From Candidatus Staskawiczbacteria bacterium (GTDB lineage: Bacteria > Patescibacteriota > Minisyncoccia > Minisyncoccales > Staskawiczbacteraceae): a DNA stretch of 42,156 nt. This document shows, one piece after another, positions 15,405 to 22,657 of this stretch (positions are counted from its first letter, which is position 1; every line of letters begins with the position of its first letter). The DNA lies in assembly GCA_026395175.1 (NCBI GenBank), contig JAPLZF010000012.1, positions 1-42,156 of the forward strand, given 5' to 3'. Both the position numbers and the translations under genes were made by a program. The notes beneath the pieces were generated by a model. That model saw only the letters and a list, made by a program, of their open reading frames with translations. It was not told where the DNA came from and ran no database searches.

Positions 15405-15875
15405 ATGAAAGTCATTCTCTTACAAGATGTTGAGGGTCTTGGAAAAAAATATGAAGTAAAGGAAGTAAAAGACGGCCACGCCAGAAATCTTTTGTTGCCG
15501 GAAAAAATGGCTAAGGCTGCAACAAAGGAGGCTTTAAAATGGTTGTCTGACCAAAAAGAGGTTATAGAGAAAGAAGCAGAAGAAGATTTAAAAAAAGAAC
15601 AATCTGTTGCTTCAGAGCTTGATGGGTCAGAAGTTGCTATTTTAGTTAAGGTTGGCGACGAAGACCAACTTTTTGAATCTATAAACGCGCAAAAAATTGC
15701 CGAGAAATTGAAAGAAATGGGCTTTGAAATTAAAAAATCTCAAATTAAATTGGCAGAGCCAATAAAAGAACTTGGAGAATTTCCAATTAGTGTAAGTTTA
15801 AAACACAATTTAGAGGCAGAAATAAAAGTAATAATTTCAGCAGATTCTGCTGAGAAAAAACTAGAAGAAGAATAA
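15405..15875 (+). CDS. rplI: Ribosomal protein L9
   Basis: 156 residues. The N-terminal domain is canonical (MKVILLQDVEGLGKKYEVKEVKDGHARNLL, seen as VILLQDVEGLGKK and GHARNLLLP), followed by the long connecting helix and the C-terminal rRNA-binding domain. A TATAAT at 15378-15383 may be its -10 box. The pyrG start is one base after its stop. Presence of L9 is informative because it is reported missing from some Patescibacteria lineages such as Microgenomates. Confidence 0.96.
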   Translation: MKVILLQDVEGLGKKYEVKEVKDGHARNLLLPEKMAKAATKEALKWLSDQKEVIEKEAEEDLKKEQSVASELDGSEVAILVKVGDEDQLFESINAQKIAEKLKEMGFEIKKSQIKLAEPIKELGEFPISVSLKHNLEAEIKVIISADSAEKKLEEE

Positions 15876-15876
15876 A

Positions 15877-17502
15877 ATGCCAACAAAATATATTTTCGTC
15901 ACGGGGGGAGTTATGTCGGGCGTAGGCAAAGGAGTTGCAGCAGCTTCAATTGCCAAAATTCTCCAATCTCGAGGATTCAGTGTAACGGCTATTAAAATTG
16001 ACCCTTATGTCAACGTTGATGCCGGCACAATGAACCCAACCGAGCATGGAGAAGTTTTTGTTTTAGACGACGGAATGGAGTGCGACCAGGACATGGGAAA
16101 TTATGAAAGGTTTTTGGACACAAGCCTGTCTTCTGCAAATTATATGACAACAGGAAGCGTCTACCTTTCTGTAATCAACAAAGAACGCCACATGGAATAT
16201 GGTGGAAAATGCGTTGAGGTTGTTCCGCGAATTCCCATGGAAGTAATCGACAGGATTGATAAAGCAGTTGAAAAAGAAAATGCCGAAATTGTTGTTATTG
16301 AAATTGGCGGAACAGTTGGCGAATATGAAAATTTGCTTTTTTTAGAAGCAATAAAATTAATTAAATTAAAACATTCAAAAGATATTATTACGGTTTTGGT
16401 CAGTTACATACCAACTTTGGGCGCAGGTGGTAACGAATTAAAAACAAAACCAACCCAGCATGCAGTCAGGAATTTGAATGCGGTTGGAATTCAGCCGGAT
16501 ATTATTTTGGGCAGGGCAAATGTTCCGCTTGACGACAGGCGAAAGGAAAAAATTATGTTTACCTGCGGAGTAGAAAAAGAAGATGTAATTTCGGCTCCAA
16601 ATGTTGAAAGCATTTATGAGGTTCCGGTAAATTTTGAAAATGACAATATTTCAGACCGAATTTTAGAAAAGCTTTCTTTAAAAGCAAAAAATAAAGATTT
16701 AAAAGAATGGAGAGAATTTGTGCACAACATCCAAAACCCAGAGGGCGAAGTTAAAATTGGAATAATTGGAAAATATTTTGGCAGCGGAGATTTTATTCTA
16801 ACCGATTCATATATTTCTGTTATAGAATCTGTAAAACACGCAGCATATTTTGCCAAAAAAAAACCAATTATTGAATGGCTTGATTCTGATGTATATGAAA
16901 AAGATGCTTCAAAATTAAAAGAGCTGGACGAGTTAGACGGCATAATTGTTCCCGGCGGATTTGGAAACAGAGGAATAGATGGTAAAATTTTAGCCATTGG
17001 ATATTGCAGAGAAAATAAAATTCCATATTTTGGACTTTGCTATGGAATGCAATTAGCCACAATAGAATTTGCCAGAAATGTTGCAGGGCTAAAAGATGCC
17101 AACACAACCGAAATTAATAAAGACACAAAAAATCCTATTATAGACATAATGGAAGAACAAAAAACATTAATGAAAGAAAACAGATATGGAGGGTCAATGC
17201 GTCTTGGTGCTTATGATTGCAAATTAGTTGAGGGCACAAAAGCATTTTTGGCTTATGGAAAAAAAGATATTTCCGAACGCCACAGGCACAGATTTGAATT
17301 CAATAATAAATATCGCGACATTTTAACTGAAAAAGGATTGGTTATTTCGGGCATAAACCCGGATAGAGATTTGGTGGAAATAGTGGAGTTAAAAGACCAC
17401 CCTTTCTTTGTGGGCACGCAATTTCATCCTGAATTTAAATCAAGACCATTAACTCCTCATCCATTATTTCGTGAATTTGTGAAGGCGGCAATCCGGAAAT
17501 AA
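15877..17502 (+). CDS. pyrG: CTP synthase
   Basis: 541 residues, full length. The N-terminal synthetase domain opens with YIFVTGGVMSGVGKG (P-loop) and contains DPYVNVDAGTMNP; the C-terminal class I glutaminase domain has nucleophile C388 (FGLCYGMQ) and H517/E519 (FHPEF). It aminates UTP to CTP using glutamine, a plausible metabolic link to the glutamine synthetase 1.8 kb upstream. It begins one base after the rplI stop and ends at a large hairpin. Confidence 0.97.
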   Translation: MPTKYIFVTGGVMSGVGKGVAAASIAKILQSRGFSVTAIKIDPYVNVDAGTMNPTEHGEVFVLDDGMECDQDMGNYERFLDTSLSSANYMTTGSVYLSVINKERHMEYGGKCVEVVPRIPMEVIDRIDKAVEKENAEIVVIEIGGTVGEYENLLFLEAIKLIKLKHSKDIITVLVSYIPTLGAGGNELKTKPTQHAVRNLNAVGIQPDIILGRANVPLDDRRKEKIMFTCGVEKEDVISAPNVESIYEVPVNFENDNISDRILEKLSLKAKNKDLKEWREFVHNIQNPEGEVKIGIIGKYFGSGDFILTDSYISVIESVKHAAYFAKKKPIIEWLDSDVYEKDASKLKELDELDGIIVPGGFGNRGIDGKILAIGYCRENKIPYFGLCYGMQLATIEFARNVAGLKDANTTEINKDTKNPIIDIMEEQKTLMKENRYGGSMRLGAYDCKLVEGTKAFLAYGKKDISERHRHRFEFNNKYRDILTEKGLVISGINPDRDLVEIVELKDHPFFVGTQFHPEFKSRPLTPHPLFREFVKAAIRK

Positions 17503-17503
17503 T

Positions 17504-17584
17504 AAAAAAGCAGGAATAAATATTTTGCACGCCCGCCAAACCCACGGCCAGCCCGAAAAGCAAAATATTTATTCCTGCTTTTTT
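17504..17584. terminator. Bidirectional terminator, 25-bp perfect stem with GC-rich loop
   Basis: Positions 17504-17528 and 17560-17584 are exact reverse complements over 25 bp (ends AAAAAAGCAGG and CCTGCTTTTTT). The A and T runs at the ends make it a terminator in both directions for the converging pyrG and rpmA. The 31-nt loop is GC-rich, unlike its surroundings; compare 1572-1643. Confidence 0.85.
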
Positions 17585-17864
17585 ATTTTTTAGATTCTAC
17601 CGAAACTACTTTAGCTTTTCTTCTTGTTCCATTGAAAAGCAGTTTGGATTTTGTAGCAAATTTTACCACGCCATTTTTCATGGCATAGATTGTGTCGTCT
17701 GAACCTTTTTTAACATTTTTTCCCAAAAGATATCTTGTGCCGCGCTGTCTGATAATAATCATTCCAACTTTTACATCCTGGCCGGCATTAACCTTGACTC
17801 CAAGCCTTTTAGACTCTGAATCTCTGCCTAATCTGGATGAACCGCCTTGTTTAGTCTTTGACAT
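17583..17864 (-). CDS. rpmA: Ribosomal protein L27
   Basis: 93 residues, normal length. The N-terminus [21 protein letters not shown] is the conserved arm that reaches the peptidyl-transferase centre; there is no cleavable N-terminal extension as in Firmicutes. The usual MAHKK start is MSKTK here. It is divergent from the small membrane-protein gene at 17899 and its stop lies inside the bidirectional terminator stem. Confidence 0.96.
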   Translation of the reverse strand: MSKTKQGGSSRLGRDSESKRLGVKVNAGQDVKVGMIIIRQRGTRYLLGKNVKKGSDDTIYAMKNGVVKFATKSKLLFNGTRRKAKVVSVESKK

Positions 17865-17886
17865 AGTTTAAAATATTTATATTTAG

Positions 17887-17892
17887 TATAAT
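17887..17892 (+). promoter_or_regulatory. -10 box of the 57-aa membrane protein gene (leaderless)
   Basis: TATAAT exactly, followed by 6 nt and the ATG at 17899. The -35 region is weak. Confidence 0.5.
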
Positions 17893-17898
17893 AATATC

Positions 17899-18072
17899 AT
17901 GTTAGCAGAAATAAAGGATTTTGTCAAAGCCCGCAACTTTCTTAAAACGCATTTTAATGATATAATATTATTTATAATAGTCGCGCTTTTGGTTATGCTG
18001 GCATTTTCAGCAGGTTATATAATTGCAAAAGAGCAATCAAAAACGCCAATACAAATAAGTAATTTTAAATAA
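17899..18072 (+). CDS. Small single-span membrane protein
   Basis: 57 residues, starting MLAEIKDFVKARNFLKTHF and ending PIQISNFK. Residues about 21-43 form one membrane helix (DIILFIIVALLVMLAFSAGY). The first 20 residues are amphipathic and charged. It ends 10 nt before uppS, so the two are probably cotranscribed. The shape resembles the N-terminal anchor segment of longer envelope proteins in this group, but nothing follows the anchor. Function unknown. Confidence 0.6.
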   Translation: MLAEIKDFVKARNFLKTHFNDIILFIIVALLVMLAFSAGYIIAKEQSKTPIQISNFK

Positions 18073-18082
18073 CAAATTTTAA

Positions 18083-18766
18083 ATGACAATTCCTAAGCAC
18101 ATAGTTTTATTCCCAGACGGCAACCGAAGATGGGCAAGAGAAAAAGGAATGCACACGTTGGAAGGCCATAAAAAAGGTTATGACAATCTTTTGGATTTTT
18201 CTGAATGGTGCAAAAATAGGGGAGTGAAGACTCTTACAGCTTTTGGTTTTTCAACTGAAAATTGGAACAGAAGCCCAGAAGAAGTAGATTACCTAATGAA
18301 ACTTTTAGAAAAATGCTTATTGGATAATTTATTAAAATATGATAAAGATGGCATAAGAGTTCGCGTAATAGGGCAGAGAGAAAGATTGCCAAAAACCTTG
18401 CAGGAAGCAGTTGTAAAAGTGGAAGACGCCACAAAAAATAATTCTAACTTGTTTTTGAATTTTGCAATTAGTTATGGCGGAAAATGGGACATTTTAAATG
18501 CAGTTAAAAAAATAATTCAGGCAGGAACTCCGGCAGAAGAAGTAGATGAAAAACTTTTTGAAGCATATTTATCAACCACTGGCTTGCCGACCCCAGATTT
18601 TATAATCCGCGCAGGTGGCGAAATGCGGCTTTCTAATTTTGTTTTGTGGCAAGCGGCTTATGCAGAATTATATTTTTCGCCAAAGTATTGGCCGGATTTT
18701 TCAGAACAAGATTTGGACACAGCCCTTGCCGAATTCGACAAAAGGGCCCGCCGCTTCGGCAAATAA
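18083..18766 (+). CDS. uppS: Undecaprenyl diphosphate synthase (cis-prenyltransferase)
   Basis: 227 residues. The substrate-binding motif is PDGNRRWA (catalytic D12), with Arg where most bacterial enzymes have Gly (DGNGRW). Other family signatures: LTAFGFSTENWNRSPEEV, NFAISYGGKWDI, and RAGGEMRLSNFVLWQAAYAELYF (quoted in part: RLSNFVLWQ). It makes the C55 lipid carrier used by MraY and MurG. It ends at a terminator. Confidence 0.94.
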   Translation: MTIPKHIVLFPDGNRRWAREKGMHTLEGHKKGYDNLLDFSEWCKNRGVKTLTAFGFSTENWNRSPEEVDYLMKLLEKCLLDNLLKYDKDGIRVRVIGQRERLPKTLQEAVVKVEDATKNNSNLFLNFAISYGGKWDILNAVKKIIQAGTPAEEVDEKLFEAYLSTTGLPTPDFIIRAGGEMRLSNFVLWQAAYAELYFSPKYWPDFSEQDLDTALAEFDKRARRFGK

Positions 18767-18794
18767 AAAACAGGGGATTGAGCCCTGTTTTTTT
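18765..18794. terminator. Bidirectional terminator between uppS and the endonuclease gene
   Basis: AAAAAACAGGG (18765-18775) pairs with CCCTGTTTTTT (18783-18793). It serves uppS rightward and the gene ending at 18799 leftward. Confidence 0.85.
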
Positions 18795-18798
18795 ATTG

Positions 18799-19293
18799 CT
18801 AGTTTGTTTTGGATAAGGTTTTTGCCATGTCCAGCCATTTTGGTGCGCGGGGTTTATTTTTGTATTTTGAAGATGATTTGTGAATTTCTATTAAAGAGTT
18901 AAGCTCGTTCTTTTTCCAGCCGGTTAGGGGTTTGCCTTTATTTTTTTGAATTATTTCAACTGCTTTTGCCCATAAACCAAAATCTTTTTTCTTTTTATCT
19001 GCCAAACAATTTTTTTTAAAAAATGGTACAACAGTTTCTGTAATGTCTGAAATTTTTTGCACAGAGAATCTTGCCTGGTCTTTTGAAATAGAAATATCTC
19101 CGCAATCCATTTCTCTTTTTATTTTTTCTAAAATTTTAATGTCATTTTTTGGAGCTGTCACAACAAATTGTGCCTTCCACCGGTAGTAAGTGGGGGAGTT
19201 GGTTCGGTCGTGCCTTTGGTCTTTTCTAAATTGCAAATCAAAGCACCCGTCATTATTTACCAGGCTAACAATATTGAAATTTTCTTTCGCCAT
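18799..19293 (-). CDS. Free-standing LAGLIDADG-type endonuclease-like protein
   Basis: 164 residues, single-motif type. The helix motif is degenerate: IVSLVNNDGCFDLQF keeps the terminal catalytic-type Asp (D15) and GCF, while the earlier Asp is Asn. Downstream pattern FVVTAPKNDIKILEKIKREMDCG and the KKKDFGLWAKAVEII helix match stand-alone homing-endonuclease relatives common in Parcubacteria. It is not inside an intron or intein here. It may be a selfish nuclease or a domesticated DNA-binding protein. It sits beside the Xer gene. Confidence 0.7.
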   Translation of the reverse strand: MAKENFNIVSLVNNDGCFDLQFRKDQRHDRTNSPTYYRWKAQFVVTAPKNDIKILEKIKREMDCGDISISKDQARFSVQKISDITETVVPFFKKNCLADKKKKDFGLWAKAVEIIQKNKGKPLTGWKKNELNSLIEIHKSSSKYKNKPRAPKWLDMAKTLSKTN

Positions 19294-19323
19294 ATTTTTA
19301 AAATATTTTATTTGTATATTTTA

Positions 19324-19351
19324 TTGTAGCAGATATTCTATTATGCGACAA
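19324..19351 (-). other. dif-like Xer site candidate 2 (or promoter)
   Basis: On the minus strand the arms are TTGTCGCATAA and ATCTGCTACAA around a 6-bp centre TAGAAT. The left arm matches candidate 1 (20886-20913) at 10 of 11 positions. The same bases also read as TTGTCG-17-TACAAT and could be a promoter for the gene starting at 19293. A further half-site TTGTGCGACA lies at 19366-19375. Confidence 0.4.
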
Positions 19352-19396
19352 TGCCCTAGTTTTTATTGTGCGACACTTGGGCGTTGTTCAGTAAAT

Positions 19397-20368
19397 TTAT
19401 TTTTTGTCGGGGTCGGAGTGGAATTGGTGGTGGATGTCGCGGAGGCGCTTGTTGGTTACGTGCGTGTAAATTTGCGTTGTGGCAATATTACTGTGGCCTA
19501 AAAATTCTTGAATGCTTCGAAGGTCAACTCCTTGGTTTAGTAAATCAGTAGCGTAACTGTGGCGCAATGTATGAGGTGTGGTAAAAATTGGCACGCCAGA
19601 AAGCAGAGCATATTTTTTTACCATGCGTTCTATAGAGCGTGGAGTTAGCCTGGCATCTGCATCATCCTTTTTATCACGAAAGTTTATAAACAAAGCTTTT
19701 TGGTTTGCGTGCTTAACATTGTTTCTTATTTCAAGATATTTTCTAATAAAGTTTAATGCGCGTTCAGAAAAATAAACCACGCGGGGTTTCCCGCCTTTTC
19801 CAATAACGCCCAGTTCCATATCCTTTTTATTTTTTATGCTGTTAAACTGTTCAAGATTTAAAGCAGTAAGCTCGGCAATGCGAAGTCCGGTTGAGAAAAA
19901 GGCCTCTAAAATAGCCCTGTCCCGGGTGCTAATATCATCTTTTGGCTCAATAGATGCTAAAAGCTTGCTAACCTGCTCTAAAGTAAGGAATTTTATGCTT
20001 TTTGAGCCCTTATCTGGCTTTGAGAGGGCTATTTTGTCTGGGGGCAAGGACAAGACGTCTTTTGCCACAAAGTAGCCCAAATACGCCCTTAGGGCGATTA
20101 AATAGTAGTTCTGGGTGCCTTTAGACAGCAATTTGCCGGTGGCGGGGCTAGGCTGGCGGGAAAGGTATAATCTATATGCCCAAATGTTGTCGGCGGTCAG
20201 TTGATGGGGGAGAAGTGAGCTATTTTTCTCCTGGTCTAGCCAACCAAAAAATTTTTGCAAATAATTTTTATAATTCTCCTGAGTATTTTTTCTCAAACCT
20301 TTTTCAACCTCGCAAAAGTCTAAAAAATCTTGCAGGTGGTTTATAATTGGTTTTGATGATTTCTTCAT
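19397..20368 (-). CDS. Xer-type tyrosine recombinase
   Basis: 323 residues. An N-terminal SAM-like core-binding domain (about 8-105) precedes the catalytic domain with the full set: R163 (STGLRIAEL), K191 (GKGGKPR), H266-x-x-R269 (PHTLRHSYATDLL), H292 (LGHSNIATTQ) and nucleophile Y301 (IYTHV). It resembles XerC/D/A and should resolve chromosome dimers. Being probably the only chromosomal Xer here, it fits a single-recombinase system with its target site nearby, like XerS/difSL or XerH/difH. Three 11-6-11 candidate sites lie within 600 bp. Confidence 0.92.
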   Translation of the reverse strand: MKKSSKPIINHLQDFLDFCEVEKGLRKNTQENYKNYLQKFFGWLDQEKNSSLLPHQLTADNIWAYRLYLSRQPSPATGKLLSKGTQNYYLIALRAYLGYFVAKDVLSLPPDKIALSKPDKGSKSIKFLTLEQVSKLLASIEPKDDISTRDRAILEAFFSTGLRIAELTALNLEQFNSIKNKKDMELGVIGKGGKPRVVYFSERALNFIRKYLEIRNNVKHANQKALFINFRDKKDDADARLTPRSIERMVKKYALLSGVPIFTTPHTLRHSYATDLLNQGVDLRSIQEFLGHSNIATTQIYTHVTNKRLRDIHHQFHSDPDKK

Positions 20369-20393
20369 TGTTTTAAAGAGTCCCTATTGTATA

Positions 20394-20421
20394 ACGTCGC
20401 TTTACCTACATTTTGCGACAT
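20394..20421 (-). other. dif-like 11-6-11 sequence upstream of the xer gene (candidate 3)
   Basis: GTCGC (20396-20400) and GCGAC (20415-20419) form an inverted repeat. On the minus strand the arms are ATGTCGCAAAA and TAAAGCGACGT around TGTAGG, the first matching the other candidates at 9 of 11. It lies 26 bp upstream of the xer start and may be an operator instead. Confidence 0.35.
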
Positions 20422-20491
20422 ACTCTCTATCCTAATAATAGCCGTCCCCTAGGCCTATGTCAAGAAAAAAGATGACCCAACAAACTACAAC

Positions 20492-20854
20492 TTATTTGGC
20501 AGGCGGAGTTTGTGCAGGACAGTTTTGTGGGTCGCCTGGATGCACAATACTATTTTCTACTCCAGAAAAATAATTTGAAATTTTTTCTCCAATATTTTCT
20601 GAAACTTTATTTTTTTCTTGCGCAACTTCGTTTTTTATGATGGCTCCCCTATTTTGCACCTCCCCGGTTACTTTTGGATAGATTTTGGAGGTGGCCCATT
20701 CAGACCCTTTTGATAAATATGCCGAGGCTTTGCTTCCTGCGCCAGACAAAAGGGTTTTTCCAACTTCCCACGAATATGCTTTCTGGCTCAAAAATATGGC
20801 CAATAATATAATAATTATAATTACAATATATTTTATGGTGCCTCGTGTATTCAT
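20492..20854 (-). CDS. Hypothetical membrane-anchored or exported protein
   Basis: 120 residues. Residues about 8-26 are a hydrophobic anchor or signal (YIVIIIIILLAIFLSQ). The rest is hydrophilic, helix-prone and Lys/Glu/Ser-rich (EVAQEKNKVSENIGEKISNYF), with a Pro/Cys tail (GDPQNCPAQTPPAK). TATAAT 13 nt before the ATG could be its -10. No family recognised. It lies between the xer gene and gltX. Confidence 0.6.
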   Translation of the reverse strand: MNTRGTIKYIVIIIIILLAIFLSQKAYSWEVGKTLLSGAGSKASAYLSKGSEWATSKIYPKVTGEVQNRGAIIKNEVAQEKNKVSENIGEKISNYFSGVENSIVHPGDPQNCPAQTPPAK

Positions 20855-20885
20855 ATTAAAAAAATTAATTATATTATTCCCCTAT

Positions 20886-20913
20886 TTGTCGCACAATAGA
20901 CATTATATTACAA
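20886..20913 (+). other. dif-like Xer recombination site candidate 1
   Basis: Two 11-bp arms, TTGTCGCACAA (20886-20896) and TTATATTACAA (20903-20913), flank a 6-bp centre TAGACA. Against E. coli dif (arms GGTGCGCATAA and TTATGTTAAAT) they match at 7 and 8 of 11 positions. It lies about 520 bp upstream of the xer start and overlaps the last codon of gltX. A promoter reading (TTGTCG-17-TACAAT) is possible but would point antisense into gltX. Confidence 0.45.
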
Positions 20914-22404
20914 TAATTTTATTGCTTCCTGTATTCTTTTTAAGGTTTTTTCCTTTCCCAAAATATTGGCTATTTCAAATGGGCTTGGTGAGGATTGCTT
21001 GCCAGATAATGCCACACGTAATGGCCACAGCATATAGCCTTTGTTTTTTTCCGGATAATTTTTTTCCAAATTAAATTTTTCAGATGCCAAAAATAATTCT
21101 ACTTCTATATTTTTTAATTCCCATTTTTTATTTTCAGATAATATTTTTTCAGAATATTTCAAGGAGTCTTTTATCTCACTCTCCCCCATCTTGTTCCACG
21201 ACAATAAATTTTTATCATATTTTAGTTTATCGGCAAAGAAAAAATCTGACAATTCAACAATGTCGGATAATTTTTTCATTCTGGTTTTTGAAACCTCAAT
21301 AATTTCCTGCAATTTATTTTGTGTAATTTGTCCTGCAACCAAAAGCCCTGCTTCTTTCAAATATGGCGTGCAAAGTTCTGTCAGTTTTTCTATTGGTTTT
21401 TCCCGAATATAAAAACCATTCAAAGAATCTAGTTTTTGTATATTGAATATGGCGCCCGATTTCTGCACTTTTTCTATGGAAAATTCCTTTGACAATTGCG
21501 ACAATGAAAACACTTCTTCTTCTGTTCCCGGGTTCCAGCCCAGCAAAGCCATAAAGTTAATCAGGGCCTCGGGCAAATATCCCTGGTCCTTGTATTCTGT
21601 CACAGAAACTGCTCCAAACCTCTTGCTCATTTTGGACCTGTCGGGCGCCAAAATTAAAGGCAAGTGTCCATATTCAGGGTGATAAAACCCCAAAGCCTCC
21701 TGAATTAAGAGCTGTTTTGGTGTGTTTGAAATGTGGTCTTCACCCCTTATCACGTGGCTAATTTTCATTTCAAAGTCATCAACAACAGCAGTAAAGTTAT
21801 ACAACGGAGTTTCAAAATCTTTTGCAATAATAATGTCGCCCATTAAGATTGTGTCAAACTCCACTTCTCCTCGAATTAAATCATTAAATTTTATTTTTTT
21901 ATTTTCTACGCGAAATCTTATTACAGATAGTTTTTTTTCTGCAAAGTTTTTTTCGATAATTTTTTCTGGCAGGTGCGCGCAGGTTCCGTCATATTTTGGC
22001 GCTAATCCCCTACTCATCTGCTCTTGCCTTTTATTTTCCAGTTCTTCTGTTGTGCAAAAACAAAAGTAAGCTTTATCCTCATCTAAAAGTTTTTTTAAAT
22101 ACTTTTCGTAAAGATTATTTCTTTGAGATTGCTTATATGGACCAAATTTTCCATCAATATCCGGTCCCTCGTCCCATTTAATTCCCAGCCATTTTAGACC
22201 ATCTATTATGTCCTGTACCCATCTTAATTCAGACCTTTCTTTGTCTGTGTCTTCAACACGCAAAATAAATTTGCCGTGATTTTTTTTGGCAAATAAATAA
22301 TTGAAAAGCGCGCTTCGGGCTGTGCCAATATGCAAAGCCCCTGTTGGAGACGGCGCAATTCTAACCCTTACTGGCATATTTATTTTTGTATTTTCTTTTT
22401 TCAT
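20908..22404 (-). CDS. gltX: Glutamyl-tRNA synthetase
   Basis: 498 residues from the ATG at 22404. The frame stays open upstream into a palindrome, where a TTG is not a credible start; MPVRVRIAPSPTG at 22377 is an alternative. HIGH motif PSPTGALHIGTARSALFNYLF, FILRVEDTDKERS, and the KMSKS loop DRSKMSKRFGA are present, followed by the helical anticodon-binding domain. Class Ic. It is the last gene of the leftward murL-murD/ftsW/murG run, separated from it by the zinc-ribbon and HTH genes. Confidence 0.95.
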   Translation of the reverse strand: MKKENTKINMPVRVRIAPSPTGALHIGTARSALFNYLFAKKNHGKFILRVEDTDKERSELRWVQDIIDGLKWLGIKWDEGPDIDGKFGPYKQSQRNNLYEKYLKKLLDEDKAYFCFCTTEELENKRQEQMSRGLAPKYDGTCAHLPEKIIEKNFAEKKLSVIRFRVENKKIKFNDLIRGEVEFDTILMGDIIIAKDFETPLYNFTAVVDDFEMKISHVIRGEDHISNTPKQLLIQEALGFYHPEYGHLPLILAPDRSKMSKRFGAVSVTEYKDQGYLPEALINFMALLGWNPGTEEEVFSLSQLSKEFSIEKVQKSGAIFNIQKLDSLNGFYIREKPIEKLTELCTPYLKEAGLLVAGQITQNKLQEIIEVSKTRMKKLSDIVELSDFFFADKLKYDKNLLSWNKMGESEIKDSLKYSEKILSENKKWELKNIEVELFLASEKFNLEKNYPEKNKGYMLWPLRVALSGKQSSPSPFEIANILGKEKTLKRIQEAIKLL

Positions 22405-22420
22405 ATTGTTGGTAGCAGTC

Positions 22421-22440
22421 AGGTTGTCGTACGGCAACCT
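22421..22440. repeat. Palindrome family 2, copy A
   Basis: AGGTTGTCGTACGGCAACCT: two 10-bp arms with one changed base. It overlaps the stop codon of the HTH gene (ending 22439) and lies 16 bp upstream of the gltX ATG. Confidence 0.9.
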
Positions 22441-22630
22441 AATGCTTTATAATAACCTTTAATTTATTTAAATCAATGTCCTTTTTAAAAATTATGAAAT
22501 CTCTTCCCATCTTCATTGCCTTGATTGAACCATTGTGTATTCGTTTTAATACAGATTGCTTGCTAATTCCCAGAATAACCACTAATTCGTTTGTCGTATA
22601 AAAGTCTTTTTCTTTTATTATTTTACTCAT
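22439..22630 (-). CDS. Small excisionase/MerR-like helix-turn-helix protein
   Basis: 63 residues from the ATG at 22630; the frame is open back into palindrome copy B but that extension would start with TTG in the repeat. The sequence is one winged HTH of the excisionase (HTH_17) type: FYTTNELVVILGISKQSVLKRIHNGSIKAMKMGRDFII, seen as TTNELVVILGISKQSV and RIHNGSIKAMKMG. It is bounded on both sides by palindromes, so it could bind them. No integrase is next to it. Confidence 0.75.
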   Translation of the reverse strand: MSKIIKEKDFYTTNELVVILGISKQSVLKRIHNGSIKAMKMGRDFIIFKKDIDLNKLKVIIKH

Positions 22631-22637
22631 GTTTTTC

Positions 22638-22657
22638 AGGTTGTCGTACGACAACCT
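22638..22657. repeat. Palindrome family 2, copy B (perfect)
   Basis: AGGTTGTCGTACGACAACCT is a perfect 20-bp palindrome. It overlaps the stop codon of the zinc-ribbon gene and ends 7 bp before the HTH gene's ATG. Confidence 0.92.

Noticed and set aside
22405-22437. Upstream TTG start for gltX inside palindrome copy A (and similarly for the HTH gene in copy B)
   Set aside because: The palindrome merely happens to be open in that frame; ATG codons just downstream begin the recognisable domains.
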